NCBI GenBank assembly: GCA_900555805.1
Contig: USMJ01000031.1
Location: 1 to 8,853 of the forward strand
Origin: an uncultured Oscillospiraceae bacterium
GTDB taxonomy: Bacteria > Bacillota > Clostridia > Oscillospirales > Acutalibacteraceae
Direction: 5' to 3'
DNA length: 8,853 nt
The position numbers and the translations under genes are program-made. The notes beneath the pieces were generated by a model that saw only the letters and a program-made list of their open reading frames with translations, did not search any database and was not told the DNA's origin. Every line of letters begins with the position of its first letter. Positions within the stretch are counted from its first letter, which is position 1. This document shows, piece after piece, positions 1 to 7,984 of the stretch.

Positions 1-657
1 GCCGCCATATTGATGACGCTCGTCATGGTCATCAATAACTTCGCCCGTTCGCTTTACGGAAGTCAGGGATACTTAAGCTATACGCTTCCCGTCAAGTGTT
101 CGAGCCTGCTGTTCTCCAAGTTTATCGTGGCGTTCGTCTGGATAATCGTCAGCTATCTTGTCATGGCTCTGACAGCATTTATTGTTGCGTGGTACGCCAA
201 GTCGCAGAGTAACGGAATGCTCGAGAGCATGTTTGAAATGGTCAGACAGTTACAGGTCGTCAGCGATCTTCCTACGCTCAAGCTGATTCTTGAGTATTTG
301 GCTGTTCTCGGCTTAGGCTCGATCATAACCGTTATATCATTCGTTTCGTTTATATATTTCGCCATAACCGTCGCCAACACAAGAAGATTCCAGAACAAGC
401 CCGTTCTGTTCGGTATGGTGTTCTTCTTCATTGTCTATTTTGTCAACAAGACTGTTGCGACGGAGCTTATGCTCGATCTTCCGCTTTCTATATATGTTTC
501 TGGCGACGGAATAGGCTTCAGCTTTGAATCGATGCAGAACGCGGGAAACGTCCTGTTCAACTACGGTATCGGCGGAAAGATATTCACTCTCATATTCGCT
601 GTTTTGCTTCTCGTGGTGACCGGCGTTATAATGGAAAAGAAAGTCAATGTAAAATAA
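1..657 (+). CDS. ABC-2 type transporter permease, C-terminal part (5' end outside window)
   Basis: The reading frame is open from base 1 to the TAA at 655-657, so this is the last 218 or so codons of a gene that starts upstream. A TTG at 10 and an ATG at 13 are inside the frame and are not convincing starts. The visible part opens with an aromatic, glycine-rich stretch (FARSLYGSQGYLSYTLPV) that is typical, in permeases of the Firmicute ABC-2/bacitracin-efflux-like type, of the cytoplasmic segment after the first membrane helices. About four hydrophobic helices follow, near nucleotides 120-195, 280-385, 400-450 and 580-640. Such proteins pair with an ATPase, usually encoded next to them, and move peptides, drugs or other substrates across the cytoplasmic membrane. 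The partner gene would lie to the left of the window. The stop is 15 bases before lacZ, which points to one transcript. Family assignment rests on recognised sequence style and topology; the substrate is unknown. Confidence 0.75.
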   Translation, partial: AAILMTLVMVINNFARSLYGSQGYLSYTLPVKCSSLLFSKFIVAFVWIIVSYLVMALTAFIVAWYAKSQSNGMLESMFEMVRQLQVVSDLPTLKLILEYLAVLGLGSIITVISFVSFIYFAITVANTRRFQNKPVLFGMVFFFIVYFVNKTVATELMLDLPLSIYVSGDGIGFSFESMQNAGNVLFNYGIGGKIFTLIFAVLLLVVTGVIMEKKVNVK

Positions 658-3717
<3,060 letters not shown>

Positions 3718-3733
3718 GAAAGGAGCGACAGCC

Positions 3734-3865
3734 ATGAGAAAATCACAGGAAAGCAATCCGCTCGCTACCATGGGTGCAATCGTCGTGCTGATGATAATAG
3801 GCGTCTCCGCCAAGCACTGCATGAAAAAATACGCGCTGAAGCCTTCAAAACGCAGAAGACTGTAA
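3734..3865 (+). CDS. Small single-pass membrane protein, 43 residues
   Basis: ATG at 3734 to TAA at 3863-3865, 43 codons. The start is preceded by AAAGGAG (3719-3725) with an 8-base spacer, and it lies 16 bases after the lacZ stop, so it is probably the last gene of the lacZ transcript. The protein begins with a polar stretch (MRKSQESNPL), then one hydrophobic segment (about residues 11-26, ATMGAIVVLMIIGVSA), then a strongly basic tail ending KPSKRRRL. By the positive-inside rule the tail should be cytoplasmic, giving one membrane helix with the N-terminus outside. I do not recognise the family. The good ribosome site, operon position and clear topology argue for a real gene; the short length is the main reason for doubt. 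Confidence 0.6.
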   Translation: MRKSQESNPLATMGAIVVLMIIGVSAKHCMKKYALKPSKRRRL

Positions 3866-3874
3866 GCGTACCTT

Positions 3875-3918
3875 AAATCGAATTGTTCACGGCTCGAAAT
3901 CCGTAAACAATTCGGTTT
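3875..3918 (+). terminator. Probable terminator hairpin after the lacZ operon
   Basis: A near-perfect inverted repeat: arms 3879-3892 and 3901-3914 match in 13 of 14 pairs (one C-A mismatch) around an 8-base loop (CTCGAAAT). The stem can be extended outwards by a T-G wobble and three A-T pairs (3875-3877 with 3916-3918). It starts 10 bases after the 43-residue gene. The U-tract is short and broken (GTTTCACTCT), so termination may be partial. Confidence 0.5.
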
Positions 3919-3977
3919 CACTCTATTCGATGTATGAATGATTCCTGTCAGTAATAAGGTCGCTTTCGGCGCAGATT

Positions 3978-4015
3978 TTAACATGAATTTACACAAAAAA
4001 TGTGCTAATTGTTAA
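3978..4015. promoter_or_regulatory. Interrupted dyad upstream of the secreted-protein promoter
   Basis: TTAACA at 3978-3983 is mirrored by TGTTAA at 4010-4015, and ACACA at 3991-3995 by TGTG at 4001-4004, around an A-rich centre. The dyad ends about 26 bases before the -35 box of the next gene. This is a reasonable place for an activator or repressor site. A small unstable hairpin without function is also possible. Confidence 0.25.
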
Positions 4016-4041
4016 GAATATCTATACAAATCAAGAATATA

Positions 4042-4070
4042 TTGACTTTTCATTTTTAGTGAAGTATACT
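4042..4070 (+). promoter_or_regulatory. Sigma-A type promoter for the secreted 135-residue protein
   Basis: TTGACT (4042-4047), a 17-base spacer and TATACT (4065-4070), five of six matches to consensus in each box. The predicted start is near 4077, giving a leader of roughly 40 bases before the ATG at 4116. The flanking sequence is very AT-rich, as expected for a strong promoter. Confidence 0.85.
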
Positions 4071-4115
4071 AATTGTAACAAGATGCACGGCATCAAAAAT
4101 TAGGAGGTAATACAT

Positions 4116-4523
4116 ATGAAAAAGATCATTGCGCTTTTACTCGCACTCGTTATGGCTTTCTCGATGTCAACAGTTGCTTTTGTTGCATTCGCTGAGGACG
4201 CAAGCGATCCGGCAGGCGAGACAACGACAGTTCCCGCAGAGGACGGAAACAAGAACCCGTTCGAGGGTATGACTGAGGAAGAAATCATGGACTTCATCAT
4301 GGGTCTTGATATGCACACGGTTAAGTTCCTTTTCCATGTTGCAAAGATCGGTGTTAAGATCGCCTTTGTCCTTGACAAGCTTGGATTTATCGACCTCAGC
4401 CCCATCAAGAACGCTATCCTTGACGCTGTCTGGAGCATAATTTCAGACTACATCAAGCCGGGCGAAGAGCCGAGCGAGCCGGAAACAACAGGTGTTCCGT
4501 CAACAGAGCTTGCTATAGCTTAA
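4116..4523 (+). CDS. Secreted small acidic protein of unknown function
   Basis: 135 codons from an ATG with AGGAGGT (4102-4108) 7 bases upstream. Residues 1-26 form a classical Sec signal peptide: MKK, a hydrophobic core, and AFA at 24-26 as the likely signal-peptidase I site before ED. The mature part (about 109 residues) has an acidic, Thr/Pro-rich linker (27-50), a segment that looks helical and amphipathic (about 52-113, with EEEIMDFIMGLD, an HVAKIGVKIAF stretch and LDAVWSIISDYI), and an acidic Pro/Ser/Thr tail (114-135). There is no lipobox cysteine, LPXTG motif, SLH domain or cell-wall-binding repeat, so release or loose association with the cell surface is likely. The gene stands alone between a strong promoter and a strong terminator. 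I do not recognise a family; the helical core could bind a membrane or a partner protein, but that is guesswork. Confidence 0.8.
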   Translation: MKKIIALLLALVMAFSMSTVAFVAFAEDASDPAGETTTVPAEDGNKNPFEGMTEEEIMDFIMGLDMHTVKFLFHVAKIGVKIAFVLDKLGFIDLSPIKNAILDAVWSIISDYIKPGEEPSEPETTGVPSTELAIA

Positions 4524-4540
4524 GTATTAAGTGAAAACCG

Positions 4541-4568
4541 AAACAGAGCCTTTATGGCTCTGTTTTTT
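4541..4568 (+). terminator. Intrinsic terminator of the secreted-protein gene
   Basis: Perfect 10-pair stem (AAACAGAGCC at 4541-4550 with GGCTCTGTTT at 4556-4565), five-base loop TTTAT, and an uninterrupted run of six T at 4563-4568. It begins 18 bases after the stop codon. Confidence 0.92.
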
Positions 4569-4610
4569 ATGCGCTTCGGGAGTTGAACTCTGTGCGCTCG
4601 GTCGGCGGCG

Positions 4611-4633
4611 GGCACTCGCTTCGCTACCGCGCC
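4611..4633 (+). repeat. 23-base exact direct repeat, copy 1
   Basis: The 23 bases from GGCACTCGCTT to ACCGCGCC recur exactly at 4881-4903, 270 bases downstream. The copy covers the loop of the first hairpin module and part of both arms. The loop itself contains the short palindrome CGCTTCGC or its near relatives. Confidence 0.85.
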
Positions 4634-4880
4634 CGCCGCCGTTCAGCCTCCGACTGCGCGGCGGAATTTTAGCCGACAGCAGCGGAGAGCTTGTTCGGGC
4701 GACCCCGATGTCTGACGGCATCGGGGTCGCGCTCACTAACTCTGCGGCGGCACTAAACCGCGCCGCCGCTTTTATCAGCTTCGGACTGCACAGCAAAATC
4801 CGACCCGACAGCGGTGCGGAGCCGCTCGTGCGCCCTCAACGGCTGCCGCCGCCGAGGGTACGCTCGCGGCTCCGTCCGGC

Positions 4881-4903
4881 GGCACTCGCTTCGCTACCGC
4901 GCC
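4881..4903 (+). repeat. 23-base exact direct repeat, copy 2
   Basis: Identical to 4611-4633. It sits in the third hairpin module, whose outer arms (4876-4883 and 4901-4908) differ from those of the first, so loop and inner arms are conserved while the outer stem has changed. Confidence 0.85.
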
Positions 4904-4944
4904 GTCGGGTCTTCGGTCGCACTCACCGCGAAAGGCAAAACCGG

Positions 4945-4969
4945 CGGTTTTCGGAACGAAAACCGTTTT
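4945..4969 (+). terminator. Terminator-like hairpin at the end of the GC-rich block
   Basis: CGGTTTTCG (4945-4953) pairs perfectly with CGAAAACCG (4957-4965) around a GAA triloop and is followed by TTTT. The 7-base inverted pair AAAACCG/CGGTTTT at 4938-4951 overlaps it, so two alternative folds compete. It could stop transcripts leaving the repeat block, but no gene upstream needs it. Confidence 0.4.
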
Positions 4970-5024
4970 GACGTCCCGGATTCAGATGAAATTTGGACCT
5001 TCTGATCAAACTCAATTCTATGCC

Positions 5025-5060
5025 AAAAGCAGCCGACGGATAAGCCGTCGGCTGCTTTTT
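5025..5060. terminator. Bidirectional intrinsic terminator
   Basis: A perfect 15-pair stem (5025-5039 with 5045-5059) around a five-base loop ATAAG. It has TTTTT at the right end for plus-strand transcripts and TTTT at the left end for minus-strand transcripts. It lies 8 bases beyond the stop codon of the minus-strand pseudouridine synthase gene, which is the transcript it most clearly ends. Confidence 0.93.
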
Positions 5061-5067
5061 ATACATT

Positions 5068-5769
5068 TCATTCAGTTATAGCGTCAAGCTCGTCGGAAGT
5101 TATCTCCCGACATTCGCCCTCTTTGAGACTTTCGTCAAGGGACAGACTGCCTATCTTAACTCTCCTGAGTTCAAGAACTTTGTTCCCGACAGCAGCGAAC
5201 ATCCGCTTGACTTGGTGATATTTTCCCTCGTGTATGATAACTTCAGCCATGCTGCCGCCTAAAGATCTGAGTTTGCTCTCAAGACAGAGCGTTCCGTCTT
5301 TTAGCTCTATCCCGTCGGCGAAGCTCTTAATGTCACTTTCGCTAAGCGGCCTTTCAAGTAGGGCATGATAGGTCTTTTCAACATGCTTCTTAGGAGAAAG
5401 TATCCTGTGAGCGAAGTCACCGTCGTCTGTTATAAGGACAAAGCCCGTTGTGTCGGAATCCAGCCTCCCAGCAGGAAACAACCCCGACCGCTTAAGTTCG
5501 TCGGGTACAAGGTCAACGACTGTCGGAACGCTTTTATCTTCCGAAGCGGAGATAACGCCTTTCGGCTTGTTCATCATGATATAGATGTGCTTTTTGTATT
5601 CGATCGGCTTTCCGTTTAGGCTGATACTGTCCTTGTCGGGATCAACCTTGGCGTTTGCGTCGGCTATGTGTTTTCCCGAGACCGTAACGTTTTGCTTTTT
5701 CATCAGCTTTTTGACGTCGGTTCGGGAGATTTTCAGGGCTGAGGAGAGGATCTTATCTATTCGTTCCAT
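5068..5769 (-). CDS. rsuA: RsuA/RluB-family rRNA pseudouridine synthase
   Basis: Isomerises a specific uridine in ribosomal RNA to pseudouridine, in the cytoplasm. The 233 residues give an N-terminal S4 RNA-binding domain (about 1-60: MERIDKILSSAL, then SRTDVKKLMKKQNVTVSG) and a catalytic domain (about 61-228). The signature GRLDSDTTG at 101-109 holds the catalytic aspartate D104. KTY at 132-134 and the family motif EGKYHQVKRMF at 181-191, followed by LRRVKIG, complete the active-site region. Length fits the 16S-type RsuA subfamily (about 230-240), but the 16S versus 23S target cannot be settled by eye. The ATG is one base after the stop of the HAD gene (TGAGATG), and the weak AGGTGA ribosome site lies inside that gene, so translation is probably coupled. 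It is the last gene of the operon. Confidence 0.94.
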   Translation of the reverse strand: MERIDKILSSALKISRTDVKKLMKKQNVTVSGKHIADANAKVDPDKDSISLNGKPIEYKKHIYIMMNKPKGVISASEDKSVPTVVDLVPDELKRSGLFPAGRLDSDTTGFVLITDDGDFAHRILSPKKHVEKTYHALLERPLSESDIKSFADGIELKDGTLCLESKLRSLGGSMAEVIIHEGKYHQVKRMFAAVGNKVLELRRVKIGSLSLDESLKEGECREITSDELDAITE

Positions 5770-5770
5770 C

Positions 5771-6340
5771 TCACTTCACCTGTTTTATCTTGTTGCCCTT
5801 GACAATGAAAACGCGCTTGGCGAACGGCATAAGAAAACGGTCGTTCATCGAGTCAGTATAAAAATCGTCGATAGCTTCGGTCGGATATACCTCGCGGAAA
5901 CGCTCTATCTTTGATTCCCTGAAGCACGGAGCTTCGATCTTTCCCGAAACGAGGTCGATTTTGGTGGATATCAGATTTTCTATTCCGAGCCTGTTGCAGG
6001 CCTCTCTTATCAGAAAGTCGGGGGAGGCGGTTATGACGACGTCGTCGGGCTTTTGAATCCCGAAATAGAACGGCTTGATCTTTGTGATCTTCTTATCCCA
6101 GAAGCTTTTGACCGTTCGCTCGAATTCGTTTTTGTGCGTGGCGATATAGTCCTCGACCTGCTTGCCGTAGTCGTTGAGAAATTCGTCAAGCGTGATCTTC
6201 TCCGCCTTGTATAGGAAGAGCGCTTTTATGACGCCGGGCAGGAACTTCACCAAAGACGGGTCGACCCTGAAATAATAGAGAAAAAACTCGACCGAACTTT
6301 CACCTTCATAGAGCGTTTCATCGAAATCATAAACGTTCAT
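5771..6340 (-). CDS. HAD-superfamily phosphatase (phosphoserine-phosphatase-like, HAD-IB type)
   Basis: A Mg-dependent phosphohydrolase of unknown substrate. All four HAD motifs are visible in 189 residues: motif I YDFDET with nucleophile D5 and acid/base D7, motif II VVITASP (T104/S106), a likely motif III lysine K144 in RESKIERF, and motif IV YTDSMND (D163, D167). A helical C1-type cap fills about residues 15-90. The usual Gly of motif I (DxDGT) is Glu here, which is common in this Clostridial subgroup, and YTDS replaces the more usual YGDS. The C-terminal pattern AKRVFIVKGNKIKQV also fits the subgroup. No signal peptide, so cytoplasmic. The start overlaps the upstream stop by four bases (ATGA), with GGAGG at 6347-6351 seven bases ahead, so it is coupled to the membrane-protein gene. 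Phospholipid head-group or amino-acid phosphates are possible substrates, without evidence. Confidence 0.87.
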   Translation of the reverse strand: MNVYDFDETLYEGESSVEFFLYYFRVDPSLVKFLPGVIKALFLYKAEKITLDEFLNDYGKQVEDYIATHKNEFERTVKSFWDKKITKIKPFYFGIQKPDDVVITASPDFLIREACNRLGIENLISTKIDLVSGKIEAPCFRESKIERFREVYPTEAIDDFYTDSMNDRFLMPFAKRVFIVKGNKIKQVK

Positions 6341-7362
6341 TCTTTTCCTCCGTCGATATCGGGAAGTTTGAGATATTCGTCCTTGACGAGACCTATCTTT
6401 TTGAACAGTATGTGGAACAGAAGCGACAGAACCGCAGGTGCGAGGAAGTGCATGACTATAATTTCGATAATCATGACCTTTGTGTCGACTGTTCCGCTCA
6501 TGGCTTCGATAGCGCCGAACTGACCGACAAGACCGCTCGTTCCCATGCCTGCGCCTGTGGGAGTGTTTGTCATTTTAAGTACACAGGTAGATATCGGGCC
6601 GAGGATAGCGCCTGCGAGGGTCGGAGCGAGCAATATCTGGGGCCTTTTCATTATGTTGCCGAACTGAAGCATGCTTGTTCCGATTCCCTGCGAAATGAGG
6701 CCGCCTATGCCGTTTTCTTTATAGCTCGTAACCGCGAAGCCGACCATCTGAGCCGCGCATCCAACGACCGCCGCACCTGCCGCAAGTCCGTTCAGACCGA
6801 GCATTATGCATATAGCCGCGCTGCTTATCGGGGCCGTGAGAGCGAGACCGACTATGACCGAAACGATGATTCCCATCGGGAACGGATGCATCTCGGTGGC
6901 TTTCATGATAGCGTCTCCGATGCCGTTCATGACCGACGACACGCCCGGACCGACGAATTTGCTGACGACTCCGCCGACGACTATAGCGACTATCGGCGTC
7001 AGGACGATGTCAATTTTGGTTTTTCCTGCGATGAGACCTGCGACTTCGCTTGCGACGACAGTGGCGAGAAATGCGCCGACAGGACCGCCGAGCGAATAGC
7101 CGAAAGCTCCGACCGCAACACAGGAGAAGATGACCAGCGGCTTATGCTTGAGTCCCCACGCTATCGCGCAGCCGATTGCGCCGCCGACAACGGGCGACGA
7201 GGCTGAGAGCACCTCGGTGAAGCTTGACAAAAATTCGAGATGCGGTATTTTGGCGAACTGACTTATGATAAGCCCGACTATCAGTGATGAGAACAAACCG
7301 AGAGCCATTGCGCTCATGCCGTCAACAAAATATCGCTTGAAATATTTTTTCAGAATTTTCAT
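6337..7362 (-). CDS. PfoR-like membrane protein of the PTS_EIIC_2 family
   Basis: A polytopic membrane protein of 341 residues with roughly 8-10 hydrophobic helices, full length for the family. Recognised family blocks are TAPISSAAI (176-184), GLAAGAA with GCAAQMVGFAV (201-211), GGLISQGIGTSMLQFGNI (220-237), KRPQILLAP (239-247) and GAGMGTSGLVGQ (270-281). Relatives are annotated as PTS sugar transporter subunit IIC or as PfoR, a putative regulator of perfringolysin O in Clostridium perfringens. There is no EIIA or EIIB domain and no such gene nearby, so sugar phosphotransfer is unproven and a different transport or sensing role is open. The ATG has AGGAGG (7369-7374) 6 bases upstream and follows a consensus promoter. 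It is the first gene of a three-gene operon with the HAD phosphatase and the pseudouridine synthase. Confidence 0.88.
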   Translation of the reverse strand: MKILKKYFKRYFVDGMSAMALGLFSSLIVGLIISQFAKIPHLEFLSSFTEVLSASSPVVGGAIGCAIAWGLKHKPLVIFSCVAVGAFGYSLGGPVGAFLATVVASEVAGLIAGKTKIDIVLTPIVAIVVGGVVSKFVGPGVSSVMNGIGDAIMKATEMHPFPMGIIVSVIVGLALTAPISSAAICIMLGLNGLAAGAAVVGCAAQMVGFAVTSYKENGIGGLISQGIGTSMLQFGNIMKRPQILLAPTLAGAILGPISTCVLKMTNTPTGAGMGTSGLVGQFGAIEAMSGTVDTKVMIIEIIVMHFLAPAVLSLLFHILFKKIGLVKDEYLKLPDIDGGKE

Positions 7363-7394
7363 GGCGATCCTCCTATCGCTTTCTTATTGCTTCA

Positions 7395-7423
7395 ATTATA
7401 TTGTAAATTCGGCTTTCAGTCAA
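7395..7423 (-). promoter_or_regulatory. Sigma-A promoter of the pfoR-like / HAD / rsuA operon
   Basis: Read on the minus strand: TTGACT (7423-7418), a 17-base spacer and a perfect TATAAT (7400-7395). The predicted start is near 7388, giving a leader of about 26 bases. No clear operator was seen in the spacer. Confidence 0.9.
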
Positions 7424-7475
7424 CAACTTGCGACAAAAAAACGAGTTCATATCAATATCTGCCATTGAGATTTAA

Positions 7476-7511
7476 TTTTGGGGTACGAACGAATTCATTC
7501 GTACCCCAAAA
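7476..7511. repeat. Perfect 14-pair inverted repeat without a U-tract
   Basis: TTTTGGGGTACGAA (7476-7489) is the exact reverse complement of 7498-7511, around an 8-base centre containing GAATTC. Unlike a terminator, neither strand has a T-run beyond the stem: the T-run is on the 5' side and the A-run on the 3' side in both readings. It lies about 50 bases upstream of the -35 box of the pfoR-like operon and just beyond the terminator of the 46-residue gene. It may be a protein-binding dyad or a relic of a small mobile element. Confidence 0.6.
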
Positions 7512-7542
7512 AACAGCTCGGCTTAGAAGTCACCGAAAACAG

Positions 7543-7569
7543 AAAAACTCCCTCATAAATGAGGGAGTT
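7543..7569 (-). terminator. Intrinsic terminator of the 46-residue gene
   Basis: Perfect 10-pair stem (AACTCCCTCA at 7546-7555 with TGAGGGAGTT at 7560-7569), loop of four bases, followed on the minus strand by TTTTT (7547-7543) and further T-rich sequence. The T-tail is on the minus strand only, which matches the direction of the small gene 32 bases away. Confidence 0.88.
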
Positions 7570-7600
7570 CTGTTGCCGATTCTGTTGTTTCAGTCGGAGA

Positions 7601-7741
7601 TTATCCGAAATAGTGGCCGATAAACGGATTGCCATCGTCATCTGATGGAAAGAACGGCAGCAAGAGCAGGATAATTCTCCTGAGAATGGCGATCATCTTT
7701 GAAAAAAATGATAACGGAGTCGTGGACTCGTCAGAAATCAT
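7601..7741 (-). CDS. 46-residue hydrophobic small protein with its own transcription unit
   Basis: ATG at 7741-7739, TAA at 7603-7601. GGAGG lies at 7754-7750 region with about 7 bases before the start, a consensus promoter lies further upstream, and a dedicated terminator lies downstream. The peptide has a polar start (MISDESTTPL), a basic-hydrophobic core (SFFSKMIAILRRIILLLLPFF, about 11-31, split by RR at 21-22) and an acidic then aromatic tail (PSDDDGNPFIGHYFG). The core could be an amphipathic or membrane-inserting helix; there is no signal-peptidase site. I do not recognise a family. Possible roles include a membrane-associated regulator, a type I toxin-like peptide or a secreted signal, none supported beyond size and hydrophobicity. 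The complete set of expression signals makes a chance frame unlikely. Confidence 0.7.
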   Translation of the reverse strand: MISDESTTPLSFFSKMIAILRRIILLLLPFFPSDDDGNPFIGHYFG

Positions 7742-7786
7742 AGTGTAACCTCCATTCAATTATTGTAGCCTTTAGTTTACGATATT

Positions 7787-7815
7787 ATATTACTATAAGC
7801 GGCGGAAATAGTCAA
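7787..7815 (-). promoter_or_regulatory. Sigma-A promoter of the 46-residue gene
   Basis: On the minus strand, TTGACT (7815-7810), a 17-base spacer and TAATAT (7792-7787). The predicted start is about 7780, giving a leader of roughly 38 bases. A short dyad, TGTTTA at 7830-7835 and TAAACA at 7844-7849, lies about 15 bases upstream of the -35 box and may be an operator. Confidence 0.75.
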
Positions 7816-7950
7816 TAACAACAGACCAATGTTTAACAAAATATAAACAGGCTGTAACATTTTTAGCAAAATAGAACACAATTCAAAAAAGCAGACGAAC
7901 TGTGTCGAACGAAAATTGTGCATTATGGGCATATTTTTTAGGCGTTTATA

Positions 7951-7979
7951 TTGCTTTGTGGCGTTTCTTGTGGTATATT
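7951..7979 (+). promoter_or_regulatory. Candidate promoter for the structured RNA region
   Basis: TTGCTT (7951-7956), a 17-base spacer and TATATT (7974-7979). The -10 box is good and the -35 box is weak, with only the TTG matching. The predicted start, about 7985-7986, coincides with the first base of the long 7985-8004 helix arm. That coincidence is the main reason to take it seriously. Confidence 0.35.
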
Positions 7980-7984
7980 ATCAC

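Larger units (their letters stand above)
4571..4970. repeat. GC-rich block of three diverged hairpin modules
   Basis: A 400-base gene-free block, far richer in G+C than its flanks. The module is a stem-loop with GGCACT on the left arm and ACCGCGCC or CCGCGCC on the right, at 4604-4640 (10-pair stem, 17-base loop), 4744-4769 (8-pair stem, then TTTT) and 4876-4908 (8-pair stem with one G-T). Spacings are about 138 and 132 bases. The first two modules are followed by related sequences (CAGCCTCCGACTGC near 4643, CAGCTTCGGACTGC near 4776). The third is followed by a more distant version. A separate perfect 12-pair hairpin lies at 4699-4710/4719-4730. The open frames here are side effects of composition. 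It could be a REP/MITE-like intergenic repeat or a transcribed structured element. Confidence 0.6.

Noticed and set aside
4578..4600. tRNA-like T-arm (GAGTTCAACTC on the minus strand)
   Set aside because: Only three of five T-stem pairs form, and no matching acceptor, anticodon or D arm was found upstream.
4531..4971. GTG-started 146-residue frame, and an overlapping 63-residue frame at 4814-5005
   Set aside because: It runs through a terminator and three hairpin modules, has Arg/Pro/Ala-rich composition, no ribosome site and no recognisable domain. It is a by-product of the GC-rich repeats.
6412..7206. 264-residue plus-strand frame opposite the PfoR-like gene
   Set aside because: It is antisense to a clear membrane-protein gene, has no ribosome site, and its Asp/Arg/Cys-rich composition is typical of a reverse-strand shadow.
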